This document shows, piece after piece, positions 1 through 7,142 of a stretch of DNA of 13,881 bases. Below the pieces are notes generated by a model. The model was not told the origin of the DNA. It saw only the letters and a list, made by a program, of their open reading frames with translations, and ran no database searches. Position 1 is the stretch's first letter. Each line of letters opens with the position of its first letter. This DNA comes from an uncultured Shinella sp. (lineage in GTDB: Bacteria > Pseudomonadota > Alphaproteobacteria > Rhizobiales > Rhizobiaceae). Both the position numbers and the translations under genes were made by a program. The DNA is taken from assembly GCA_946481465.1 (NCBI GenBank), contig CAMLOC010000025.1, forward strand, positions 1 to 13,881, given 5' to 3'.

Positions 1-597
1 GTGTCGACCTCGCATTTCCACCTCCTGGTCGGCATGAGCAAGGTGTGGAACATCGATCCGCGCGAGGTGGAGATCCTCAACCTGAAGCCGCCGCAGATCG
101 TCGCGGCCTGGCAGCGCGGCGATATCGACGCCGCCTATGTCTGGCCGCCGGCGCTCTCGGAAATCCTGAAGACCGGCAAGGCGATCGCCGATTCCGAGGT
201 CATCGGGGCGGCCAGCGTGCCGACCTTCGACGGGCTGGTGGTCGACAAGGCCTGGGCGGCGGAAAACCCCAAGCTGATGGAGGCCTTCACGAAGGTCCTT
301 GCCGAATCCTACGCCGACTACAACGCCAACAAGGCTGCCTGGACGGTGGATTCGCCTCAGGTGCAGGGTATCGTGAAGCTCATCGGCGGCGACGGCCCGA
401 GCACGGTGGAGGCGTTGGGGCTGCTTTCCTTCCCCAATGCGGACGAACAGGCGTCCGACACCTGGCTCGGCGGCGGAGCGACCCGCGCGCTCACCGAAAG
501 CGCGAAATTCCTCGTCGAGCAGAAGCAGATCAGCAAGTCGCTCGACGATTATGCGCCCTTCGTGAATGCGGGCTTCGCCGAGGCGGCCGCGAAATAG
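1..597 (+). CDS. tauA: Taurine ABC transporter substrate-binding protein, 3' part only
   Basis: This is the C-terminal 198 residues of a periplasmic taurine-binding protein, which captures taurine and delivers it to the TauBC membrane complex. The 5' end lies outside the window; the GTG at position 1 is an internal valine codon, not a start. What identifies it is the segment at about residues 27-49 of the fragment (NLKPPQIVAAWQRGDIDAAY followed by VWPP), which matches the conserved ligand-lobe region of TauA/SsuA-type binding proteins, and the immediate tauB-tauC neighbours. Full TauA proteins are about 320-340 residues, so roughly 60 percent is present. The signal peptide is not visible. The gene ends in TAG, followed by an 83-base gap with a strong hairpin before tauB. 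Substrate is inferred mainly from the downstream taurine pathway genes; an aliphatic sulfonate binder is the alternative. Confidence 0.93.
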   Translation: MSTSHFHLLVGMSKVWNIDPREVEILNLKPPQIVAAWQRGDIDAAYVWPPALSEILKTGKAIADSEVIGAASVPTFDGLVVDKAWAAENPKLMEAFTKVLAESYADYNANKAAWTVDSPQVQGIVKLIGGDGPSTVEALGLLSFPNADEQASDTWLGGGATRALTESAKFLVEQKQISKSLDDYAPFVNAGFAEAAAK

Positions 598-613
598 CAT
601 AGTGTGCCGCTTG

Positions 614-638
614 CACCGGCCGCTTTTGGCGGCCGGTG
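614..638 (+). other. GC-rich stem-loop between tauA and tauB
   Basis: Left arm CACCGGCCGC (614-623), loop TTTTG (624-628), right arm GCGGCCGGTG (629-638): ten perfect base pairs, extendable by a G-T wobble. It starts 17 bases after the tauA stop and ends 42 bases before tauB. No T-run follows the right arm, so it does not look like a classical intrinsic terminator. Inference: it protects the 3' end of the tauA message or partly terminates, giving more binding protein than transporter, as is known for other ABC operons that begin with the binding-protein gene. Confidence 0.75.
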
Positions 639-680
639 TATCCACCAGACCCGTGACCGAGGTGCAGGGAGGCATTTCTC

Positions 681-1493
681 ATGGAAACACTCAGCGTCAG
701 GAATATCAGTCTGACCTATCCGGGCTTGTACTCGGACCAGGCGGTGATCGCCCTGAAAGGCGTCAACCTCACCATCAGGAGCGGCGATTTCGTCGTCGCG
801 CTCGGCGCCTCGGGCTGCGGGAAGACCACGCTGCTCAATCTGATGGCCGGCTTCATGGCTCCTTCGGAAGGCGATATCTCGCTCGGCAACCACCGGGTCA
901 ACGGGCCGGGCGCCGAGCGCGGCGTGGTGTTCCAGAAACACGCGCTGCTGCCCTGGCTCAACGTGATCGAGAACACCGAATTCGGCCTGAAGCTGCGCGG
1001 CGTCGACAAGGCGACGCGGCGGGAGATCGCCACCAAGAACCTCGCCCTCGTCGGCCTGCAGGATTTCCACCGCCACATGATCTATCACCTGTCCGGCGGC
1101 ATGCAGCAGCGCGTCGGCATCGCGCGGGCGCTGACCTGCGACCCCGCCATGCTCCTGATGGACGAGCCGATGGCCGCGCTCGACGCGCTGACGCGCGAAA
1201 CCATCCAGGAACTCCTGCTGGAGGTCTGGCAGCTCACCAACAAGATGTTCTTCTTCATCACGCACTCCGTCGAGGAAGCGCTGTTCCTCGGCTCGCGGCT
1301 GATCGTCATGTCGCCGCGCCCCGGCCGCATCACCCACACCTACGAACTCGATTTCAACCGCCGCTTCCTTGCGGAAGGCAACGCCCGGGCGATCAAGTCG
1401 AGCCCGGAATTCATCCGCATGCGCGAGGAAGTGCTCGGCATCATCTATGGCGACGAACGTGCGTCCGGAAACCCGGAGATGGCCCATGCTTGA
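681..1493 (+). CDS. tauB: Taurine ABC transporter ATP-binding protein
   Basis: This 270-residue protein is the cytoplasmic ATPase that drives taurine uptake through TauC. All ABC motifs are present in order: Walker A GASGCGKTT at residues 42-50, Q-loop glutamine 85, signature LSGGMQQR at 137-144, Walker B LLMDEP at 158-163 and the switch histidine 195. The motif spacing and the C-terminal segment with SPRPGRI (211-217) fit the nitrate/sulfonate/taurine (SsuB/TauB) subfamily. The length is normal to slightly long for the family. The start is supported by GGGAGG at 667-672, eight bases upstream of the ATG. The stop overlaps the tauC start by eight bases, suggesting translational coupling. Taurine rather than general sulfonate specificity is inferred from xsc and tauXY downstream. 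Confidence 0.95.
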   Translation: METLSVRNISLTYPGLYSDQAVIALKGVNLTIRSGDFVVALGASGCGKTTLLNLMAGFMAPSEGDISLGNHRVNGPGAERGVVFQKHALLPWLNVIENTEFGLKLRGVDKATRREIATKNLALVGLQDFHRHMIYHLSGGMQQRVGIARALTCDPAMLLMDEPMAALDALTRETIQELLLEVWQLTNKMFFFITHSVEEALFLGSRLIVMSPRPGRITHTYELDFNRRFLAEGNARAIKSSPEFIRMREEVLGIIYGDERASGNPEMAHA

Positions 1494-2313
1494 CAGAGTG
1501 ACCCGCGCCAAACCCGCCAAGGCCGGCAGGATCTTCGGAGCGCCCGGCGAGGGCAGCAGCGGCCTGATCAGCTTCGTGACGGCGACGGTGCTCGTCGCCT
1601 TGTGGTTCCTCGTGACGGAATCCGGCTGGGTCAAGCCGCTCTTCCTGCCTTCGCCGCTCGCGGTCTGGGACAAGTTCTGGCTGGCGATGACGGAGGGCGT
1701 CTCGAACTCGACGCTGATGCAGCACACGGTGGCCAGTATCGGCCGCGTCTTCGGCGCCTTCCTGCTCGCGCTGGTGACGGCGGTGCCGATCGGCATCCTG
1801 ATGGGCGTCAACCGCTTCGTGCGCGGCCTGTTCGACCCGATCATCGAATTCTACCGCCCTCTGCCGCCGCTCGCCTACCTGCCGCTCGTCATCATCTGGC
1901 TCGGCATCGGCGAGTTCCCCAAGGTGTTCCTGATCTATCTGGCGATCTTCGCGCCGATGGCGATCGCCGCGAGGGCAGGGGTGCGCTCGGTCTCCACGGA
2001 GCAGATCCACGCGGCCTATGCGATGGGCGCCACCCGCGGCCAGGTCATCGGCCAGGTGATCATGAAGGCGGCTCTGCCGGAAATCTTCACCGGCATGCGC
2101 ATCGGCATCGGCGTCGGCTGGACGACGCTGGTGGCGGCCGAAATGGTCGCCGCGAACCGCGGTCTCGGCTTCATGGTGCTGAACGCCGCCGAAAACCTCG
2201 AAAGCGACACGGTGATCATGGGCATCTTCATCATCGGCCTCTTCGCCTTCGCCTTCGACCTACTGATCCGCTACCTCGAGAAGACGCTTATCCCCTGGAA
2301 GGGGCGCGTCTAA
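1486..2313 (+). CDS. tauC: Taurine ABC transporter permease
   Basis: This is a 275-residue inner-membrane permease of the SsuC/TauC type (BPD_transp_1 fold). A hydrophobic segment at about residues 28-45 is followed by a periplasmic stretch containing LPSP, then further helices at roughly 86-108, 128-162, 205-225 and 242-264. The cytoplasmic EAA loop that contacts TauB is visible at about 176-197 (AAYAMGATRGQVIGQVI, then ALPEI). An open frame extends upstream to 1369 inside tauB, but the ATG at 1486 is preferred because GGAG at 1475-1478 lies seven bases upstream and because family members begin with a short hydrophilic tail before the first helix. The gene overlaps tauB by eight bases. It is followed by a 111-base gap with small hairpins before the catabolic genes. 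Confidence 0.94.
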   Translation: MLDRVTRAKPAKAGRIFGAPGEGSSGLISFVTATVLVALWFLVTESGWVKPLFLPSPLAVWDKFWLAMTEGVSNSTLMQHTVASIGRVFGAFLLALVTAVPIGILMGVNRFVRGLFDPIIEFYRPLPPLAYLPLVIIWLGIGEFPKVFLIYLAIFAPMAIAARAGVRSVSTEQIHAAYAMGATRGQVIGQVIMKAALPEIFTGMRIGIGVGWTTLVAAEMVAANRGLGFMVLNAAENLESDTVIMGIFIIGLFAFAFDLLIRYLEKTLIPWKGRV

Positions 2314-2364
2314 CCGGCGGCGGATAGCCCGACACTCAAACAAACCGGCCCCGGCGGCCTTTGA

Positions 2365-2391
2365 AGACGGCCTTTCCCGTCTCCGGCGGAG
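2365..2391 (+). other. Two small adjoining inverted repeats between tauC and tauX
   Basis: AGACGG (2365-2370) and CCGTCT (2377-2382) form a six-pair stem with loop CCTTTC. CTCC (2381-2384) and GGAG (2388-2391) form a four-pair stem that shares two bases with the first, so the two cannot form together in full. They sit at the transport/catabolism boundary of the operon. No T-run follows. The function is unknown; this is weak evidence of RNA structure. Confidence 0.35.
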
Positions 2392-2424
2392 CCATGCCTT
2401 GCGACAAGCCAGAGGACCTCAACG

Positions 2425-2811
2425 ATGACACTGAGCGCCACCGATCTCAAAGCCCTGTTCGACGCCTTCAACCGGCACGACATCGACGGGGTCATGCACT
2501 TCTTCGCTGAGGATTGCGTGTTCGACGCGGTCGGCGGGCCGGAGGCCCACGGCGCCCGCTTCGAAGGTGCCGGGGCGATCGCCGGGGCCTTCAGCGGCGT
2601 CTGGACGACGATGCCGGACGCCGAATGGGCCGATCACAGCCATTTCACGGCGGGTGACCGCGGCGTCTCCGAATGGACCTTCCGCGGCACGGGCGCCGAC
2701 GGCGGGCGCATCGAGGCGCAAGGCTGCGACCTCTTCACCTTCGCGGACGGCAGGATCGTCCGCAAGCAGGCGTTCCGGAAGAACCGGCCGGTCCTGCAAC
2801 CCCGGTACTGA
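2425..2811 (+). CDS. tauX: NTF2/SnoaL-like protein, probable taurine dehydrogenase small subunit
   Basis: A 128-residue protein with the look of the NTF2/SnoaL alpha-plus-beta barrel: an N-terminal helix with LFDAFNRHDIDGVMHFFAEDC at about residues 10-30, the conserved aromatic and acidic positions after it, a strand with SEWTFRGTG near 76-84, and the C-terminal strand DLFTFADGRIVRKQAF at about 96-111. There is no signal peptide or membrane segment. AGAGGA at 2411-2416 is eight bases upstream of the ATG. It lies directly in front of the FAD oxidoreductase gene with a 17-base gap. In taurine-degrading alphaproteobacteria without a taurine:pyruvate aminotransferase, a small gene named tauX precedes tauY and the pair is assigned as taurine dehydrogenase. 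The name here is therefore from position and size as well as fold; its biochemical role is inferred. Confidence 0.75.
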   Translation: MTLSATDLKALFDAFNRHDIDGVMHFFAEDCVFDAVGGPEAHGARFEGAGAIAGAFSGVWTTMPDAEWADHSHFTAGDRGVSEWTFRGTGADGGRIEAQGCDLFTFADGRIVRKQAFRKNRPVLQPRY

Positions 2812-2828
2812 AAGCTCGGAGCACGGCC

Positions 2829-4229
2829 ATGCAATTGCGCACCATTCCTCCCAAGACCGGCAGGGCCCCGTTCGATCCCGCCTACGATCCGGAGACGGCG
2901 CCGACGCCGGGCACCGGCAAGGACTACGCGCCGACCTACTGGATCGGCACGGCCGGCCCGGAGCCCGAGGACGACGGCCCCGTCACGCGGGACATCGACG
3001 TCGACGTCGCCATCATCGGCTCGGGCTATACCGGCCTTTCCTGCGCCATCCATCTCGCCCGCGAGCACGGCATCAAGGCGACGGTGCTGGAAGCCAACGG
3101 CGTCGCCTGGGGGTGCAGCACCCGCAATGGCGGGCAGGCGCAGATTTCCGCCGGCCGCCTGAAGCGCTCGCAATGGATCGCCCGCTGGGGCGTCGACGTC
3201 GCCCGCAGGATGCATGCGGAAATATCCGAGGGGTTCGACCTCTTCCGCGCGCTGATCCGGGAACCCGAGATCGACTGCGACCCGCAGGACGGCGGCCATC
3301 TCTACATCGCCCATCGCGACAAGGTGCTGCCGGCGCTGGAAAGCGAGGCCCGCATCCTCAACGAGACCTTCGGCTATCGCGCCCGCATGGTCTCGCGCGA
3401 GGAGATCCACAGCGATTTCGTGCGCGACGCGGAAGCGCGCGGCGCGATGTACGAGCCGGACGGCATGGGCATCCATGCGGCCAAGCTCGCCTTCGGTTAC
3501 CTTCGTCTCGCCCGCCGGCTCGGCGCGAAAGTGCACACGTCGAGCCCGGTGCTCGACTGCACGGCCAAGGGCGGCGTCCACTATCTCCGCACGCCCGGCG
3601 GCACGGTGCGCGCCCGCGCCGTCTGCATCGCCACGGCCGGCTACACCTCTCCCGGCATGAACGCGCTGACGAAACACCGGCTGATGCCGATCCTGTCCAA
3701 CTCCATCGTCACGCGGCCGCTGACGGAGGGCGAGCGGGAGGCGTTGAATTTCAAGGCGCGCATTCCGCTCACCGACACGCGCACGCTGCGCCACTACTAC
3801 CGCATGCTGCCGGACGGCCGCGTGCAGATCGGCAGCCGCAGCGCCATCAGCGGGCGCGACGCGGCGAACCCGAAGCATCTGGCGCTGCTGCTGGAGGGGC
3901 TCTACCGCAAGTTCCCGATCCTGCGCGGCATCGAGATTGACTATTCCTGGTGGGGCTGGGTGGATGTGAGCCACGACATGATGCCCCGCATCTTCCGGCC
4001 GGACCCGTCCCAGACGCTGTTCTACGCCATGGGCTACGGCGGCAACGGCGTCATGTATTCGGCGCAGGCCGGACGCCGCATGGCCGCCATGGTCGCCGGC
4101 AAGGGCGCCGGCCTCGACCTTCCCATCTTCACCTCGCCGCTGCCGAGCCACGGTCTGCTGACGCCGTTCCGCCGCCTCGGCCAGTGGGGCATGTACCGCT
4201 GGTACTACCTGCGCGACGAAATCCTCTAA
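2829..4229 (+). CDS. tauY: FAD-dependent oxidoreductase, probable taurine dehydrogenase large subunit
   Basis: A 466-residue flavoprotein of the DadA/PuuB (DAO) family, inferred to oxidise taurine to sulfoacetaldehyde and ammonia. After a proline-rich N-terminal extension of about 55 residues comes the Rossmann fold with VAIIGSGYTG (60-69; GxGxxG is G64, G66, G69), the ribose-binding acidic residue at the end of strand 2 (VLEAN, E88), and the family motif GCSTRNGGQ (95-103) that packs against the flavin. The C-terminal FAD-contact motif MGYGGNGVMYSAQAGRRMA is at about 402-420. No twin-arginine or other export signal is apparent. GGAG at 2818-2821 is seven bases before the chosen ATG; a longer open frame upstream lacks such a site and overlaps tauX. 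The xsc gene follows after 28 bases. An oxidase of another amine (gamma-glutamylputrescine type) is the alternative, made unlikely by the context. Confidence 0.85.
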   Translation: MQLRTIPPKTGRAPFDPAYDPETAPTPGTGKDYAPTYWIGTAGPEPEDDGPVTRDIDVDVAIIGSGYTGLSCAIHLAREHGIKATVLEANGVAWGCSTRNGGQAQISAGRLKRSQWIARWGVDVARRMHAEISEGFDLFRALIREPEIDCDPQDGGHLYIAHRDKVLPALESEARILNETFGYRARMVSREEIHSDFVRDAEARGAMYEPDGMGIHAAKLAFGYLRLARRLGAKVHTSSPVLDCTAKGGVHYLRTPGGTVRARAVCIATAGYTSPGMNALTKHRLMPILSNSIVTRPLTEGEREALNFKARIPLTDTRTLRHYYRMLPDGRVQIGSRSAISGRDAANPKHLALLLEGLYRKFPILRGIEIDYSWWGWVDVSHDMMPRIFRPDPSQTLFYAMGYGGNGVMYSAQAGRRMAAMVAGKGAGLDLPIFTSPLPSHGLLTPFRRLGQWGMYRWYYLRDEIL

Positions 4230-4257
4230 TCCATTGAAATCAGAAAGGAACCCAGCC

Positions 4258-6033
4258 ATGAAAATGACCACCGAGGAAGCCTTCGTCAAGGTTCTGCAGA
4301 TGCACGGCCTCGAACATGCCTTCGGCATCATCGGCTCGGCCATGATGCCGGTGTCGGACCTGTTCCCGAAGGCCGGCATCCGGTTCTGGGACTGCGCGCA
4401 CGAGACCAATGCGGGCATGATGGCCGACGGCTTCAGCCGCGCGACGGGTACGATGTCGATCGCCATCGGCCAGAACGGCCCCGGCGTCACCGGCTTCATC
4501 ACGGCGATCAAGACCGCCTACTGGAACCACACGCCGCTCCTGATGGTCACGCCCCAGGCGGCCAACCGGACGATCGGCCAGGGGGGGTTCCAGGAAGTCG
4601 ACCAGATGGCGATGTTCGAGGAGATGGTCTGCTACCAGGAGGAGGTGCGCGATCCCTCGCGCATTCCCGAAGTGCTGAACCGTGTCATCGAGAAGGCGAT
4701 CCGCGGCTGCGCCCCGGCGCAGATCAACATCCCGCGCGACTACTGGACCCAGGTGATCGACGTCGACCTGCCCGCCATCGTGCGCTTCGAGCGCCCGGCC
4801 GGCGGCCCGCAGGCGATCGCGGAAGCGGCCAAGCTCCTGTCGGAGGCGAAGTTCCCGGTCATCCTCAACGGTGCCGGCGTCGTCATCGGCGGGGCGATCG
4901 GCGCGTCCATGAAGCTTGCCGAACGGCTCGACGCGCCGGTCTGCTGCGGCTACCAGCACAACGACGCCTTTCCCGGCAGCCATCGCCTCTCGGTCGGCCC
5001 GCTCGGCTATAACGGCTCGAAGGCGGCGATGGAGCTGATCTCGAAGGCCGATGTCGTGCTGGCGCTCGGTACCCGCCTCAATCCCTTCTCCACCCTGCCG
5101 GGCTACGGCATCGACTATTGGCCGAAGGACGCAGCGATCATCCAGGTCGACATCAATGTCGACCGCATCGGCCTCACCAAGAAGGTGACCGTCGGCATCT
5201 GCGGCGATGCGAAACAGGTGGCGGGCCAGATTCTGGAACAGCTTTCGCCGTCCGCCGGCAATGCCGGCCGCGAGGACCGCAAGGCGGCGATCCACCAGAC
5301 CCGCTCGGCCTGGCAGCAGCAGCTGTCCTCGATGGACCATGAGGACGACGACGTCGGCACGGAATGGAACGAGAGCGCCCGCAATCGCGAGCCGGACCGC
5401 ATGTCGCCGCGCCAGGCCTGGCGGGCGATCCAGGCCGCGCTGCCGAAGGATGCGATCATCTCCACCGATATCGGCAACAATTGCGCGATCGGCAACGCCT
5501 ATCCGACCTTCGAGGCCGGCCGGAAATATCTCGCGCCCGGCATGTTCGGCCCCTGCGGCTACGGCTTCCCGTCGATCGTCGGCGCCAAGATCGGCTGCCC
5601 GGACGTGCCGGTCGTCGGCTTTGCCGGCGACGGCGCCTTCGGCATCTCGATGAACGAGATGGGCTCGATCGGCCGCGAGGGCTGGCCGGCGATCACCATG
5701 GTGATCTTCCGCAACTACCAGTGGGGCGCCGAAAAGCGCAACACGACGCTGTGGTACGCCAACAATTTCGTCGGCACGGAACTGAACCCCAACCTCAGCT
5801 ACGCCAGGGTGGCCGAGGGCTGCGGGCTGAAGGGCGTTACCGTCGATACGCCGGCGGCCCTCACCGAGGCGCTGGCGAATGCCATCGTGGACCAGAAGAA
5901 GGGCGTGACGACCTTCGTCGAGGTCGTCCTCAACCAGGAACTCGGCGAACCCTTCCGCCGCGACGCCATGAAGAAGCCGGTGCCGGTCGCCGGCATCGAC
6001 CGCGCCGACATGCGCCCGCAGAAGCGGGCCTGA
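4258..6033 (+). CDS. xsc: Sulfoacetaldehyde acetyltransferase (ThDP-dependent)
   Basis: A 591-residue thiamine-diphosphate enzyme that converts sulfoacetaldehyde and phosphate to acetyl phosphate and sulfite, the C-S bond cleavage step of taurine dissimilation. The N-terminal pyrimidine-binding domain has the catalytic glutamate in DCAHETNAGMMADGFSRATG (45-64; E49). A central domain spans about 190-340, and the C-terminal pyrophosphate-binding domain has the metal motif AGDGAFG (456-462; GDG 457-459) with N486 in FRNYQWG about 27 residues later. The stretches IIGSAMMPVSDLFPKAGIRF and NYQWGAEKRNTTLWY are characteristic of Xsc rather than of acetolactate synthase. An in-frame TTG at 4234 would add eight residues, but AAAGGA at 4244-4249 is placed eight bases before the ATG at 4258, so that start is used. 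The length agrees with known Xsc proteins (about 590). Confidence 0.97.
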   Translation: MKMTTEEAFVKVLQMHGLEHAFGIIGSAMMPVSDLFPKAGIRFWDCAHETNAGMMADGFSRATGTMSIAIGQNGPGVTGFITAIKTAYWNHTPLLMVTPQAANRTIGQGGFQEVDQMAMFEEMVCYQEEVRDPSRIPEVLNRVIEKAIRGCAPAQINIPRDYWTQVIDVDLPAIVRFERPAGGPQAIAEAAKLLSEAKFPVILNGAGVVIGGAIGASMKLAERLDAPVCCGYQHNDAFPGSHRLSVGPLGYNGSKAAMELISKADVVLALGTRLNPFSTLPGYGIDYWPKDAAIIQVDINVDRIGLTKKVTVGICGDAKQVAGQILEQLSPSAGNAGREDRKAAIHQTRSAWQQQLSSMDHEDDDVGTEWNESARNREPDRMSPRQAWRAIQAALPKDAIISTDIGNNCAIGNAYPTFEAGRKYLAPGMFGPCGYGFPSIVGAKIGCPDVPVVGFAGDGAFGISMNEMGSIGREGWPAITMVIFRNYQWGAEKRNTTLWYANNFVGTELNPNLSYARVAEGCGLKGVTVDTPAALTEALANAIVDQKKGVTTFVEVVLNQELGEPFRRDAMKKPVPVAGIDRADMRPQKRA

Positions 6034-6049
6034 GCCGCCCGAACCCTGT

Positions 6050-6073
6050 CCCGCCCGGGAAGACCCGGGCGGG
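6050..6073 (+). other. GC-only 10-bp stem-loop between xsc and tauZ
   Basis: Arms CCCGCCCGGG (6050-6059) and CCCGGGCGGG (6064-6073) are perfectly complementary with a tetraloop AAGA (6060-6063). It starts 17 bases past the xsc stop, the same offset as the hairpin after tauA. No T-run follows, and the next gene of the pathway begins 31 bases later. It may be an mRNA-stabilising element, a partial terminator, or a block to 3' exonucleases that keeps xsc transcript abundant. Confidence 0.75.
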
Positions 6074-6104
6074 CGCGTCCTCCCGCAAGCGCCCGGACCC
6101 CATC

Positions 6105-7142
6105 ATGACCTTCGCCGCCTCCGTCCAAGACCGTTTCAGGAGCATGCCCTCCGGATTTGCAACCTATTGGCCGGGCTTTGCCGTCACCGCTGCGGTGGCG
6201 GTCGCCGCCCAGTTCCTCTCCGACCACTACGGCGCGCCGGCCATGCTGATGGCCCTCCTGCTCGGCATCGCCTTTCACTTCCTGTCGGAGGAGGGGCGCT
6301 GCGTCGCCGGCATCGATTTCTGCGCCAAGAAGGTGCTCAGGATCGGCGTCGCGCTGCTCGGCATGCGCATCAGCGTCGACCTCCTGATCGGGCTCGGCGC
6401 CAGCACGATCCTCCTGCTCGTCTCGGCGCTCGTCGCCACGATCGGCTTCGGCCTCTTTGCGGCGAGAATGCTCGGCCGGGGCTGGCGGATGGCGCTTCTC
6501 ACCAGCGGAGCGGTCGCCATCTGCGGCGCGTCCGCGGCCATGGCGATTGCCGCCGTCCTGCCGAAGAACGAGTTCTCCGAGCGCAACCTGATCTTCACCG
6601 TGCTTTCCGTCACGGTCCTCTCGACGCTCGCCATGATCGCCTATCCGATCGTCGCCCAGACCATGGGGCTGGATGCGCGCGCCACCGGCATCTTCTTCGG
6701 CGGCACCATCCACGACGTGGCGCAGGTCGTCGGCGCCGGCTTCTCCGTCTCGCCGGAAGCGGGCGAGACGGCGACCCTCGTCAAGCTGATCCGCGTCACC
6801 ATGCTGGCGCCGGTCGTGCTGGTCTATTCGCTCTCGCTGCGCAATGTGCCGCAGCCGGAGGGGGAGACCGGCAAGCGTCCGCCGCTCATGCCCGGCTTCG
6901 TCGTCGCCTTCCTGATCTTCGCCGCCCTCAATTCCTTCGGCCTCGTTCCCGGACTGGTCGCGACGGCCGGCATGGAGGCGTCGCGCTGGGCGCTGCTGGC
7001 CGGCATCGTGGCGGTCGGCATGCGCACCTCGCTGCGTCGGGTGCTGGATGTCGGCGGGGATGCCGTCGCCCTCGTCGTCGCCGAGACCGTCTTCATCGCC
7101 ATCTTCATCCTTGTCGGCATCCACTATCTGGGGCACGCCTGA
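6105..7142 (+). CDS. tauZ: YeiH/UPF0324-family membrane protein, putative sulfite/sulfate exporter TauZ
   Basis: A 345-residue polytopic inner-membrane protein of the Cons_hypoth698 (YeiH) family, with about ten hydrophobic segments (for example 22-38, 46-60, 79-96, 102-120, 133-151, 162-184). Family hallmarks are the N-terminal AMLMALLLGIAFHFL, LRIGVALLGMRIS (78-90), the segment AICGASAAMAIAAVLP (138-153) and GGTIHDVAQVVGAG (199-212). Members beside xsc or suyAB genes have been named TauZ/SuyZ and assigned sulfate or sulfite export; that role is taken from genomic context and has little direct biochemistry. The start at 6105 gives the usual family length; its ribosome site is weak (GGA around 6096). 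Its TGA shares one base with the pta ATG. Confidence 0.82.
   Translation: MTFAASVQDRFRSMPSGFATYWPGFAVTAAVAVAAQFLSDHYGAPAMLMALLLGIAFHFLSEEGRCVAGIDFCAKKVLRIGVALLGMRISVDLLIGLGASTILLLVSALVATIGFGLFAARMLGRGWRMALLTSGAVAICGASAAMAIAAVLPKNEFSERNLIFTVLSVTVLSTLAMIAYPIVAQTMGLDARATGIFFGGTIHDVAQVVGAGFSVSPEAGETATLVKLIRVTMLAPVVLVYSLSLRNVPQPEGETGKRPPLMPGFVVAFLIFAALNSFGLVPGLVATAGMEASRWALLAGIVAVGMRTSLRRVLDVGGDAVALVVAETVFIAIFILVGIHYLGHA

Noticed and set aside
1..3. GTG at the very first base as the start of tauA
   Set aside because: The protein begins in the middle of the conserved binding-protein fold and lacks a signal peptide, so this is an internal valine codon.
2634..4511. A 625-codon open frame on the minus strand opposite tauX, tauY and the start of xsc
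   Set aside because: Its translation is rich in Arg, Ala, Gly, His and Asp with no recognisable domain, as expected from the antisense of GC-rich genes; the opposite strand encodes clear protein families.
5799..7136. A 445-codon minus-strand open frame opposite tauZ
   Set aside because: Same antisense composition (Asp/Gly/Arg/His-rich); the + strand encodes a membrane protein with family motifs.
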